Source: Dongia_A sp044226685
GTDB taxonomy: Bacteria; Pseudomonadota; Alphaproteobacteria; Dongiales; Dongiaceae
NCBI GenBank assembly: GCA_044226685.1
Contig: JBGAGP010000005.1
Coordinates: 8,011 to 72,010 of the forward strand
Direction: 5' to 3'
Length of the DNA stretch: 64,000 bases
Positions 1 to 9,137 of the stretch are shown here, one piece after another. The notes below the pieces were generated by a model. That model ran no database searches, was not told the DNA's origin, and was given only the letters and a program-made list of their open reading frames with translations. Within the stretch, counting starts at the first letter, position 1. Each line of letters opens with the position of its first letter. The position numbers and the translations under genes are program-made.

Positions 1-561
1 GGCGCCGGCCTCGCGCTGGCCCTGCGGCACCGACATGATGCCCGAGCGGAAGATCTCGCTCAAATAGGCCCCGTAGTTCAGCGACAGGGCGATGATGCCG
101 GCGGGGATCGCGTCTGGCACCGGGCCCAGCTGCGGCAGGCCGAGATAGATCAGGAAGATCTGCACCAGCAGCGGCGTGCCGCGGAAGAACGAGGTGTAGA
201 AGGTGGAGATGCCGTAGAACACCGCGCTGTTCGACAACCGCCCGAGGGCCGAGATCAGGCCCAGCACGCTGGAGGCGATGATCGAGAAGAAGCAGACGAA
301 GAGGGTGAGCGCCGCGCCCTGGATGAAGCCGTCCTTGGTCAGCTTCAGACCGGCCAGCGCCGGGAAGCGCGCCGCGATGATCTCGAATTTCAGCCCGAAG
401 CTGAGGAAGAACAGCACGAAGAGGATGAGCAGGGTCGCCCACACGGCGACCACGCGCATCTCGAAGCCGCGCGTCGCCCCGCGGGGAAAGACCGGGGGCG
501 GCACCACCCGTCCCCCGATCCCTCCATCCGCAAGGCTGTCGTCGTTGGTGGGCTCAGTCAA
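1..561 (-). CDS. Amino-acid ABC transporter permease (partial, 3' end outside window)
   Basis: This is an inner-membrane permease of the polar amino-acid (HisM/GlnP) ABC family. The visible part has an N-terminal membrane segment (VVAVWATLLILFVLFF), the family stretch TLFVCFFSIIASSVLG, then FFRGTPLLVQIFLIYLGLP and ALSLNYGAYLSEIFRSGI. The window ends at VPQGQREAGA, the start of the cytoplasmic EAA loop that contacts the ATPase, so the C-terminal half is missing. No ATG is available at the 5' end. A TTG at 561 gives MTEPTNDDSLAD and lies 16 bases after the binding-protein stop, so the two genes are one operon. The family is clear; the exact start and the substrate are not. Confidence 0.88.
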   Translation of the reverse strand, partial: MTEPTNDDSLADGGIGGRVVPPPVFPRGATRGFEMRVVAVWATLLILFVLFFLSFGLKFEIIAARFPALAGLKLTKDGFIQGAALTLFVCFFSIIASSVLGLISALGRLSNSAVFYGISTFYTSFFRGTPLLVQIFLIYLGLPQLGPVPDAIPAGIIALSLNYGAYLSEIFRSGIMSVPQGQREAGA

Positions 562-577
562 TGCCGGGCCCCGGCGA

Positions 578-1414
578 TCACATCTGCTTGCTGGTGATGT
601 CCTTGCCGACCCACTTCTCGGAAATGGCCTTCAGCGTGCCGTCGGCTTCCATCGCCTTGAAGATCTCCTTGATCTTGGCCTGCCATTCCGGATCGCCCTT
701 GTCGACCGCCACCCAGATCGGCTCGCCATAGAGGGAATCGCCGACGATCTTGAACTTGTCGGGATTGGCCTTCACCCGGTCGATGGTGGTGAGGTAGTTG
801 CTGACGATGGCGTCGAGCCGCTTGCCGGTGCCGAGCGCCAGGTCCTGGAACGCCGTGTCCTCGGAATCGTAGGGCACCACCGTCGCCTCGGCGAAGGGAT
901 ACTCGACCGGCTTGGCGCCGGGGATGTCGATCACCAGGGCCTTCTGGACATATTTCTCGTAGGTGGTGCCGGCCTGGGCGCCGACCTTCTTGCCGTTGAG
1001 GTCGGCGGCGCTGTTGATGTCGGTGTTGTCGACATTGACCGCGATCACCGCCGGCGATTCATAGTATTCGTTGACGAAGTCGAGCACCTGGGCGCGCTCG
1101 GCGGTCGGCGTCATCGAGCAGACGCAGATGTCCCAGCGGCCATTCCAGTTGCCGGCGACGATGATCTCCCAGGACGGCGTCTCGACCTTGTAGCCGACGC
1201 CCAGGCGCTTGGCGATTTCCTTGGAGATGTCGATGTCGAAGCCGACCACCTCGCCGCTCTCGTCGATGTAGGAGAAGGGCGGATAGGCCTGGTCGGTGAC
1301 CTCGACCAGCATCTTGTTCTTCATCACCCGGTCCAGCGTCTCGCCGGCGAGCGCCGCCGACGCGAAGCCGGCCAGCAAAGCGGGCGTCAGGGCCGCCATC
1401 ATCATTTTACGCAT
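578..1414 (-). CDS. Amino-acid ABC transporter substrate-binding protein (family 3)
   Basis: This 278-residue periplasmic binding protein captures an amino acid and delivers it to the permease encoded just downstream. Residues 1-23 are a signal peptide (basic MRKMMM, hydrophobic core, cleavage after AALA). The mature protein opens with the family-3 pattern VEVTDQAYPPFSYIDESG, then VVGFDIDISKEIAKRLGV and the hinge-side WDICVCSMTPTAERAQV. Length fits the family (about 250-290). A GGGAGAG ribosome site lies just before the ATG. The ligand cannot be read from the sequence; a polar amino acid is the default inference. Confidence 0.93.
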   Translation of the reverse strand: MRKMMMAALTPALLAGFASAALAGETLDRVMKNKMLVEVTDQAYPPFSYIDESGEVVGFDIDISKEIAKRLGVGYKVETPSWEIIVAGNWNGRWDICVCSMTPTAERAQVLDFVNEYYESPAVIAVNVDNTDINSAADLNGKKVGAQAGTTYEKYVQKALVIDIPGAKPVEYPFAEATVVPYDSEDTAFQDLALGTGKRLDAIVSNYLTTIDRVKANPDKFKIVGDSLYGEPIWVAVDKGDPEWQAKIKEIFKAMEADGTLKAISEKWVGKDITSKQM

Positions 1415-1695
1415 TCAGCTCTCCCTCAATGAAGGGGCGGCAGCCGCAATCGGCCGCGCCCGGTTCCCGATCTTTTCAGCCCTGTGACAGTGCCGCGCCC
1501 GCGCGGACGAGTCCAGTATTTGCCGCAATCCTGGCATGGCCGATGCGCCGGGATTCGCGGAATCCGTCGAACATCGGCGCCACGATCAGGGGCAAACGCG
1601 GCCCGGCGGCCCGTTGCGCGGCAAGTGGCCGCGGCGCCGGGGCCGCGTTATAGTCCGGCGCGGGCTGCGAACCCCAAACCCGGCGGACCCGGCCA
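1415..1695. other. Divergent intergenic region, no gene
   Basis: This 281-base stretch lies between the divergent binding-protein and acetyltransferase genes and must carry both promoters. Small frames inside it are arginine/proline-rich and lack any domain pattern. I see no convincing hairpin or operator. Confidence 0.4.
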
Positions 1696-2184
1696 ATGCC
1701 GCAACCGACTCCCACCGTGACGCTGCGGGAAATCACCGCGCAGACGCTGCCGGCGATCCTGGCCCTTGAGCTTGGCCCGCAGCAGGACGACTACATTGCC
1801 TCCAACGCGGTCTCGATCGCGGAGGCGCATTTCGAGCCGGGCGCCTGGTTCCGCGGCGTCTATTCCGGTGCTGAGCCGGTCGGCTTCGTCATGCTGTTCA
1901 ACCCGACGATCCCCGGGGCCATGGCCAACGACCCGATCGCGCCGACCGACATCGTGCTGTGGCGCCTGATGATCGACCGGCGGCATCAGCGGCGCGGCCT
2001 TGGGTGCGCCGCGCTGGACGAAGTGCGGCGCCATATCCCCTTGATCGGCGACTTCCGCCGGCTGCTCACCAGCTTCATCCCCGGCCCGGCTTCCCCCGCC
2101 GGCTTCTACGAATCCTACGGCTTCAGCAAGACCGGCCGGCTTTGGGACAATGGCACCGAAGTGGAGCTTGCGCTGACTTTGTGA
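1696..2184 (+). CDS. GNAT family N-acetyltransferase
   Basis: This 162-residue protein is a single GNAT-fold acetyltransferase that would transfer an acetyl group from acetyl-CoA to a small amine or amino group. The acetyl-CoA pyrophosphate-binding loop is at about residues 94-104 (DRRHQRRGLGCAA, the R-x-x-G-x-G pattern) after the strand IVLWRLMI. The C-terminal PASPAGFYESYGFSKTGR is the usual beta6-alpha4 end of the fold. It stands alone between the amino-acid transporter and the RpiR gene, so context does not name its substrate. The layout resembles spermidine/diamine acetyltransferases, but that is only a guess. Confidence 0.85.
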   Translation: MPQPTPTVTLREITAQTLPAILALELGPQQDDYIASNAVSIAEAHFEPGAWFRGVYSGAEPVGFVMLFNPTIPGAMANDPIAPTDIVLWRLMIDRRHQRRGLGCAALDEVRRHIPLIGDFRRLLTSFIPGPASPAGFYESYGFSKTGRLWDNGTEVELALTL

Positions 2185-2196
2185 TTGGCGGCGGCG

Positions 2197-3072
2197 TCAC
2201 CCCGCCGTTCCCAGCGTCACCACCAGGGCCTGGGCAAGGCACATGGAGGCGCCGAGCGAGCGGAAATCGTGCACCGCGGCGTCCTCGACGTAGAACACCA
2301 CGTCGGATTGCGGGGTGAGGGGGCTCAAGGGCTGGTCGGTGATGCCGATGACCGGCACCTTGCGCTGGGCGGCGAAGGCGACGGTTTCGACCACGCGCGG
2401 GGTGTAGTCGGCGTAGGTGATGGCGACCAGGGCGTCGCGCGGGGTCATCAGCTGGCGCTGTTCGGTATCCATGCCGCCGATGGCGTCGATCAGGTGGGCG
2501 CGGCGGCCGATCTTGGCCAGCGCGTAGTAGAGATAGGCGGCGAGCGGAAAGGCGCGGCGCTGCGCCACCAGATGGATGGTCTCGGCCTTGCGCAGGATCT
2601 GCACCGCGCGGTCGAGGTCGGTGGACTTGGTCTCCTCGCACAGGTGCTGCAGCGCCGCGATGTTGGCCTCGGCGAAGCGGGTGAGGATCGCCTGCGGGCC
2701 CTGGTCGCTGCGCCCGGTCATCTCCTCGCGCATCGCGGCGATGCGCTCGGAATAGCTCGGCCGGCTCTCGCGCAGGCGCTGCTGGAAGATGCGCTGCAGA
2801 TCGGAGAAGCCGTCGAAGCCGAAGGCCTTGGCGAAGCGGATCAGCGCCGAGGGCTGCACCCCGGCATGGGCGGCGATGACGGCGATGCTCTCGATGGCGA
2901 TCTCGTTCGGGTTCTTCAGCGCGAATTCGGCGATCTGGCGCAGCCGCTTGCTCAAGGAATCGTAGCGCGTGGAGATCTCGCGGTTGAGATCTGCATAGGT
3001 GATGCCGGAAGCCGCGACCGGCTGGCGCCGCGCGCCCGCCTTCGCCCTCGTTGTCGTCCTGCCGCGCGCCAT
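2197..3072 (-). CDS. MurR/RpiR family transcriptional regulator
   Basis: This 291-residue regulator has an N-terminal HTH_6 domain (about residues 25-105, with SLSKRLRQIAEFALKNP and GVQPSALIRFAKAFGFDGF) and a C-terminal SIS sugar-phosphate-binding domain (about 130-270, IHLVAQRRAFPLAAYLYYAL and VVFYVEDAAVHDFRSLGAS). The start is placed at MARGRTTT because GAGGGGAC sits just upstream; a longer frame would run into the divergent isomerase gene. It is transcribed away from the isomerase/dehydrogenase pair at 3251-5369 and probably controls it in response to a phosphorylated sugar. Target and effector are inferred. Confidence 0.9.
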   Translation of the reverse strand: MARGRTTTRAKAGARRQPVAASGITYADLNREISTRYDSLSKRLRQIAEFALKNPNEIAIESIAVIAAHAGVQPSALIRFAKAFGFDGFSDLQRIFQQRLRESRPSYSERIAAMREEMTGRSDQGPQAILTRFAEANIAALQHLCEETKSTDLDRAVQILRKAETIHLVAQRRAFPLAAYLYYALAKIGRRAHLIDAIGGMDTEQRQLMTPRDALVAITYADYTPRVVETVAFAAQRKVPVIGITDQPLSPLTPQSDVVFYVEDAAVHDFRSLGASMCLAQALVVTLGTAG

Positions 3073-3250
3073 GTCGGGTCCCCTCTGATGGCATCCCCGC
3101 AAATAGAATAAAAATTCCTCTTGAACGATACAAACAAAAAAACAAGAATGCGGCGTTTTCAGCAGAGCCGGGCGGGGCCGGCGGCCAAACCGGCCGCGCC
3201 CGCTGCGCCGCCCTGACCAACGCGCATTTCCAGGCAGACGGAGCCGCCAG

Positions 3251-4192
3251 ATGAAGATTGGGATGATCACCGACAGCGTCGGTCATCTGTCCTTCGACGC
3301 CATGCTGAAATGCGCGGCGGAAACCGGCATCGAGCAGATCGAGGTCGCCTGCGGCAACTGGTCGAAGGCGCCGCACATGCAGCTGGACCGGATGCTGGAA
3401 AGCGCCACCGCCCGCAAGGAGTACCTGGCGAAGATCAAGGATCACGGCCTGGAACTCATCGCCCTCAACTGCTCCGGCAACCAGCTGGCGCCGGGCGAGG
3501 CCGGCAAGCGCCACGACGCGGTGGTCCGCAAGACCTTCAAGCTGGCGAAGCTGCTTGGCATCGATACCGTGGTGATGATGTCCGGTTTGCCGGGCGGGCC
3601 GGGCGACGCCTACCCGAACTGGATCGTCACCGCCTGGCCGCCGGAGACGCAGATCATCCTGAAATACCAGTGGGAGAAGGTGGCGATCCCCTATTGGCGC
3701 GACCTGGTGAAGCACGCGGAGAAGTGCGGCGTCGCCAAGATCTGCATCGAGATCCACGGCACCCAGCTGGTCTACAACATCGACACCATGCTGAAGTTGC
3801 GCGACGCCGCGGGCGAGCGCGTCGGCGCCAATTACGACCCCAGCCACATGATGTGGATGGGCGGCGACCCACTGCTCGGCATGAAGCGGCTGAAGGGCGC
3901 CATCTATCACGTCCATGCCAAGGACACCAAGGTCGACCCGGAGAATGCCGGCATCAACACCCGGCTGGAGACCAAGACCAACGACCGCGTCGACGAGCGC
4001 GCCTGGAACTACGTGACGCTCGGCTTCGGCCATGGCGAGAGCTGGTGGCGCGATTTCATCTCCCGCCTGGCGCAGCTCGGCTATGACGGCGTGCTGTCCA
4101 TCGAGCACGAGGACGCCGCCATGTCGCCGACCGAGGGCCTGCGCCGCTCGGTCGAGTTCCTGCAGACCATGATCATCCGCGAGGCGGCGTAA
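3251..4192 (+). CDS. Sugar phosphate isomerase/epimerase (xylose-isomerase-like TIM barrel)
   Basis: This 313-residue protein belongs to the AP-endonuclease-2/xylose-isomerase-like TIM-barrel superfamily, which includes inosose dehydratase, IolI and other sugar isomerases/epimerases. Visible metal-site strands are KICIEIHG (Glu and His), VGANYDPSHMMWMGGDP (Asp and His), IYHVHAKDTKVD (His) and GVLSIEHEDA (Glu). GGAG precedes the ATG. One base separates its TAA from the ATG of the downstream dehydrogenase, so they are co-translated. The pair resembles inositol or rare-sugar catabolic modules; the actual sugar is unknown. Confidence 0.88.
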   Translation: MKIGMITDSVGHLSFDAMLKCAAETGIEQIEVACGNWSKAPHMQLDRMLESATARKEYLAKIKDHGLELIALNCSGNQLAPGEAGKRHDAVVRKTFKLAKLLGIDTVVMMSGLPGGPGDAYPNWIVTAWPPETQIILKYQWEKVAIPYWRDLVKHAEKCGVAKICIEIHGTQLVYNIDTMLKLRDAAGERVGANYDPSHMMWMGGDPLLGMKRLKGAIYHVHAKDTKVDPENAGINTRLETKTNDRVDERAWNYVTLGFGHGESWWRDFISRLAQLGYDGVLSIEHEDAAMSPTEGLRRSVEFLQTMIIREAA

Positions 4193-4193
4193 G

Positions 4194-5369
<1,176 letters not shown>

Positions 5370-5417
5370 CGCGGCGCCGCGCGCTGAACAATTCCACGTG
5401 ATCAAGGCGTTGAAAAC

Positions 5418-5445
5418 CTGACGGAATCCGGTGGGATTCGGTCAG
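5418..5445. repeat. 12-bp imperfect inverted repeat (hairpin or operator)
   Basis: CTGACGGAATCC and GGATTCGGTCAG form a 12-bp stem with one mismatch around the loop GGTG. It lies 48 bases after the dehydrogenase stop and 61 bases before the acyltransferase start. No T-run follows, so a classic terminator is unlikely. It could be a weak terminator for the upstream operon or a regulator-binding palindrome for the downstream cluster. Confidence 0.55.
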
Positions 5446-5506
5446 TCTGTCGTCATGCATTCGCACTAGTCTCCGCCGCATTCGAATGACATGAGAGTGG
5501 TGCAGC

Positions 5507-6130
5507 ATGATGCTGACCTGCGGAGGGTTACGACTGCAGGAGCATGCGCCGGATGATCGCGCCGATGTCGCCGACTTCATCCAGCGCAGATTTCGCGACA
5601 CATACGGTGCAACGCTGACGCATCTGATGCCGCGGCTTTTCTCGCTCAAGAACAGCGCCAACGAGATGATCGCGGCCTTCGGCTTGCGCGATGCCGCGCG
5701 CGAACGGCTGTTCATGGAGAAGTACCTGGATCGCGCGGTGGAGACTGTGCTCTCGCTGCATCATGGTGCAGCCGTGCCACGGTCGGCCATCGTCGAGGTC
5801 GGAAATCTCGCGACTTCCGCGGGTGGCGCGCGCACCGTCATTGTGGCTTTGACGCACTACCTGCATGCGCATGGCATCGACTGGATCACCTTCACCGGCG
5901 TCGCGGCCCTGCGCTCGGCCTTCGCGCGGCTCGGCCTGCGCCCCGTCGTCCTGGCTGCGGCCGATCCGGCGCGGCTCTCGGCGACCGAGCTGATGAGCTG
6001 GGGCAGCTACTTCGCCGCCAATCCCGTGGTCATGGGCGGCTATGTTCCGGGTGGCCACGCGACGCTGGTCGCCGCGGGCGCGCCGGCGCCTGCCAATGCA
6101 TCCTTGCGCGGCGGAGCGCTGGTGGCATGA
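5507..6130 (+). CDS. Thermostable hemolysin family protein (LuxI/GNAT-like acyltransferase fold)
   Basis: This 207-residue protein matches the T_hemolysin family (Vibrio delta-VPH-like): RRFRDTYGATLTHLMPRLFS, FGLRDAARERLFMEKYLD, IVEVGNLATSAGGARTVI, WITFTGVAALRSAFARLGL and ADPARL..WGSYF follow the family pattern in order. From general knowledge the fold resembles N-acyl-homoserine-lactone synthases/GNAT enzymes, so an acyl transfer role is likelier than a true hemolysin. There is no signal peptide. Its last codons overlap the ATG of the adenylating enzyme at 6127, starting a tightly coupled operon. The acyl acceptor is unknown. Confidence 0.85.
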   Translation: MMLTCGGLRLQEHAPDDRADVADFIQRRFRDTYGATLTHLMPRLFSLKNSANEMIAAFGLRDAARERLFMEKYLDRAVETVLSLHHGAAVPRSAIVEVGNLATSAGGARTVIVALTHYLHAHGIDWITFTGVAALRSAFARLGLRPVVLAAADPARLSATELMSWGSYFAANPVVMGGYVPGGHATLVAAGAPAPANASLRGGALVA

Positions 6131-7662
6131 GCGACGTGCTTGCCGCCCTCGACCGTTTCGCCGCGACCGCGGGCGAGTCCGTCGCCATGACGGACGGCGC
6201 GACCGAGCTCAGCTATGCCGAACTCGGCGCCCGCGTCGATCGCGCCGCGCATTGGCTCGCCGCCATCGGCTGCCGGCGCCTCGGCCTGCTGCTCGATAAC
6301 GGGTTGGATTGGGCGATCCTCGATCTGGCGTCGCGCCGGGCCGGAATTGTCCTGGTGCCGATCCCGCTGTTCTTCAGCGCCGAGCAGATCGCCCATGTCA
6401 TCGGCCAGGCGGCGCTGACGCATCTGGCGACGGAGCAGGTGACCCGGGTGGCCACCCTGGCGCGGCTGCCGGCCTTGGCCGTCGCCGAGGATGTGCTGGT
6501 GCGGCCGACGACCAAGCTCCTGGCGCTCGATCGCTTCGCGGCGGCGCATGACGCGGCGATGCCCGGGCGGACCGGCAAGGTCACCTTCACCTCCGGCACC
6601 ACCGGCACGCCGAAGGGCATCTGCCTGTCGCACGCGGCGATCGACAAGGTGGCGGCCTCGCTGCTCGATGCCAGCGCCGGCAGCGCGCGTGACCGGCATC
6701 TCTGCATCCTGCCGCTGGCGACGCTGCTGGAGAACATCTCCGGCATCAACGTGCCGATCCTGGCCGGCGCCACCGCCTGCATCCCGTCGCTGCGCGAGGT
6801 CGGCCTCACCGGATCGTCGCAACTCGACATCGGGCTCACCATCGGCGCCATCCTGCGCTTCCGCGCCACCACCATCGTTACCGTGCCGCAGATCCTGGCG
6901 GCCATGGTCGCGGTGCTGTCGCCGGGCGCGGTGCGGCAAACGGCATTGCGCCTGGTCGCGGTCGGCGGCGCGCCGCTGGCGCTCGGCATCCTGCGCAAGG
7001 CGCGCCAGCTGGGCCTGCCGGTGCGCGAGGGCTACGGCCTCTCCGAATGCAGCTCCGTCGTCTGCCTCAACCGCATCGACGACGACCGGCCCGGCAGCGT
7101 CGGCCGGCCGCTGCCCCACGCGCGGGTGGAGATCGCGCCGGATGGCGAGGTGCTGGTCGGCGGCGCGGTCTGCGAAGGCGTGCTGGGCGGCACCGAAACC
7201 GAGATGCCGGCGCTGTGGCCGACCGGCGACCTCGGCCGCTTCGATGCCGACGGCTATCTCTACCTGACCGGGCGCAAGAAGAACGTCTTCATCACCTCCT
7301 TCGGCCGCAACGTCTCGCCGGAATGGATCGAGTGCGAGCTGGCGGCCGAGCCCGGCATCGCCCAGGCGGCGGTGTTCGGCGAGGCGCGCCCCTGGAACAC
7401 CGCGATCATCGTTCCGGCGCTGCATGGCGGCGCCGGCGGCAAGGCGTTCGACCCCACGCGGGTCGCGCTGGCGGTGCAGCGGGTCAACGAGCGCCTGCCG
7501 GATTACGCGCGGATCGGCCGCTGGCTGATGGCCGACGCGCCGTTCACGCCGGCCAACGACCTGTCGACGCCGAACGGACGGCTGCGGCGGGAGCGGATCG
7601 CGGATGTCTATCGCGACCGGCTCGACCACATCTACGATTGCGAGGTTCCTCTTGTTTCATGA
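6127..7662 (+). CDS. AMP-binding acyl-adenylate/acyl-CoA ligase of the hemolysin cluster
   Basis: This 511-residue ANL-superfamily enzyme should activate a carboxylic acid as the acyl-adenylate. The P-loop TSGTTGTPKG is at residues 155-164, the substrate motif GYGLSEC follows in mid-protein, and the ATP/hinge region reads PTGDLGRFDADGYLYLTGRK then NVFITSFGRNVSPEWIE, as in long-chain acyl-CoA synthetases. Oddly, the A10 motif near the C terminus is NGRLRRE, with Arg485 where the adenylation Lys normally sits. It overlaps the genes on both sides (6127 and 7652), so the ligase is coupled to the acyltransferase and the oxidase. A fatty-acid substrate is inferred from the hinge pattern. Confidence 0.88.
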   Translation: MSDVLAALDRFAATAGESVAMTDGATELSYAELGARVDRAAHWLAAIGCRRLGLLLDNGLDWAILDLASRRAGIVLVPIPLFFSAEQIAHVIGQAALTHLATEQVTRVATLARLPALAVAEDVLVRPTTKLLALDRFAAAHDAAMPGRTGKVTFTSGTTGTPKGICLSHAAIDKVAASLLDASAGSARDRHLCILPLATLLENISGINVPILAGATACIPSLREVGLTGSSQLDIGLTIGAILRFRATTIVTVPQILAAMVAVLSPGAVRQTALRLVAVGGAPLALGILRKARQLGLPVREGYGLSECSSVVCLNRIDDDRPGSVGRPLPHARVEIAPDGEVLVGGAVCEGVLGGTETEMPALWPTGDLGRFDADGYLYLTGRKKNVFITSFGRNVSPEWIECELAAEPGIAQAAVFGEARPWNTAIIVPALHGGAGGKAFDPTRVALAVQRVNERLPDYARIGRWLMADAPFTPANDLSTPNGRLRRERIADVYRDRLDHIYDCEVPLVS

Positions 7663-8293
7663 CGAATTGGTGCGGGCGACCGAGCCCGACCGCGCGGCCC
7701 TGCTGGGCGCGCCGATCATCCAGGCCGCGCTGCGCGGCCAGGTGACGCGCGCGCAATACATCGAGTTCCTGACCCAGGCCTATCACCATGTGCGCCATAC
7801 CGTGCCGCTGCTGATGAGCTGCGGTGCCCGGCTGCCGGACCATCACGCCTGGCTGCAGCGGGCGCTGGTCGAATACATCCAGGAGGAGACCGGGCACGAC
7901 GAATGGATCCTGTCCGACATCGACCGCGCCGGCGGCGATTCCGATTCGGTGCGCGACGGCACGCCCGGCCTCGCCACCGAGATCATGGTGGCCTACGCCT
8001 ACGACATCGTGCAGCGGCGCAACCCGCTCGGCTTCTTCGGCATGGCGTTCGTGCTGGAGGGCACCAGCGTGCAGCTGGCGACCCGCGCCGCGGCGACACT
8101 GCAGCAGGCGCTCGACCTGCCGGACAGCGCCTTCACCTATCTCGCCTCGCACGGCGAGCTGGACATCGAGCATACGGCTGCCTTCGCCGGCCTGGTCAAC
8201 CGCTTCGACCGCGAGGAGGACCGGCGCTGCGTCGTCGACGCGGCCAAGGCGTTCTTCCGCCTCTATGGCGACATCTTCCGCAGCCTGTCATGA
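7652..8293 (+). CDS. Iron-containing redox enzyme (TenA/haem-oxygenase-like di-iron oxidase, HDO)
   Basis: This is an all-helical protein of about 213 residues from the TenA/haem-oxygenase-like fold whose non-haem members (for example UndA) are di-iron oxidases. Candidate ligands appear in the usual places: EETGH at 78-82 (Glu79, His82), VLEGTS with Glu136, and SHGELDIEH with His167, Asp171 and His174. The chosen start is TTG at 7652, inside the ligase stop region, with GAGG seven bases upstream; an in-frame ATG at 7604 would overlap the ligase by 59 bases. It shares ATGA with the next SDR gene. Oxidation of the product of the ligase/acyltransferase is inferred. Confidence 0.82.
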   Translation: MFHDELVRATEPDRAALLGAPIIQAALRGQVTRAQYIEFLTQAYHHVRHTVPLLMSCGARLPDHHAWLQRALVEYIQEETGHDEWILSDIDRAGGDSDSVRDGTPGLATEIMVAYAYDIVQRRNPLGFFGMAFVLEGTSVQLATRAAATLQQALDLPDSAFTYLASHGELDIEHTAAFAGLVNRFDREEDRRCVVDAAKAFFRLYGDIFRSLS

Positions 8294-9102
8294 GCGCCAC
8301 CGAACAAACCACATCGCGGCACATCCTGATCACCGGCGCCACCGGCGGCATCGGCTCTGCCACCGCGCGGCTGCTGGCGCTGCCGGGGACGCGGCTCAGC
8401 TATATCGCGCGCGATCCGGCGCGGCTGGAGGAGCTGGTGCGGGAAACCTGGCGGGCCGATTCGGCCATCGCCATTCCGGCAGATCTCGCCGATCTCGACG
8501 GCATCGGCGGCATCGTCGCCGCGGCCGAGGCGCGCCATGGGCCGGTGGACATCCTGGTCAACAACGCGGCGGTCGACGGCTTCGGCCATCTGGAGGACAT
8601 GCCCCCGGCGGAGATCCGGCGCGTCTTCGATATCAACCTGCTGGCGCCGATCCTGCTGACCCGCGCGGTGGTGCCGCAGATGCTGGCGCGCGGCAGCGGC
8701 CAGATCGTCACCATCGGGTCGATCTTCGGCAGCATCGGCTTCGCCGGCTTTGCCGCCTATTCCTCGGGCAAGTTCGCCCTGCGCGGCTTTTCCGAGGCCC
8801 TGCGGCGCGAGCTCGGGCACAGCGGCATCGCCGTCACCTATGTGGCGCCGCGCTACACCAAGACCGGGTTGAATTCCCCGGCGGTCGACCGCATGGCGGT
8901 GGCGACCAAGATGGCCCGGGACGAGCCCGCCGACGTGGCGCGCCAGATCGTGGCGGCGATCGAAAGCCGGCGTGCGGAACTCATCATCGGCCGTGCCGAA
9001 CGGGTCTTCGTCCGCCTGAACGCATTGTGGCCGAAGCTGGTCGATCGCGGCCTGGCGAAGACCACCAAGAAGATCCGCGACCTGGTGAAGCCGGCGGCCT
9101 GA
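8290..9102 (+). CDS. Short-chain dehydrogenase/reductase (SDR)
   Basis: This 270-residue classical SDR has the NAD(P) motif TGATGGIG at 15-22, NNAA at 91-94 and the catalytic triad Ser144, Tyr157 and Lys161 (YSSGK). The C-terminal basic segment RVFVRLNALWPKLVDRGLAK may be membrane-associating. The start ATG overlaps the oxidase stop by four bases. Position in the cluster suggests it reduces or oxidises a carbonyl/hydroxyl intermediate made by the preceding enzymes. Confidence 0.9.
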   Translation: MSATEQTTSRHILITGATGGIGSATARLLALPGTRLSYIARDPARLEELVRETWRADSAIAIPADLADLDGIGGIVAAAEARHGPVDILVNNAAVDGFGHLEDMPPAEIRRVFDINLLAPILLTRAVVPQMLARGSGQIVTIGSIFGSIGFAGFAAYSSGKFALRGFSEALRRELGHSGIAVTYVAPRYTKTGLNSPAVDRMAVATKMARDEPADVARQIVAAIESRRAELIIGRAERVFVRLNALWPKLVDRGLAKTTKKIRDLVKPAA

Positions 9103-9137
9103 GGCCGCGGCGGATCGATTCAAAAGAGGAGCAGACA

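Noticed and set aside
5507..6130. Calling this gene a true hemolysin or an acyl-homoserine-lactone synthase
   Set aside because: It has no signal peptide or pore motif, and the LuxI catalytic pattern is not clearly present; only the T_hemolysin family call is supported.
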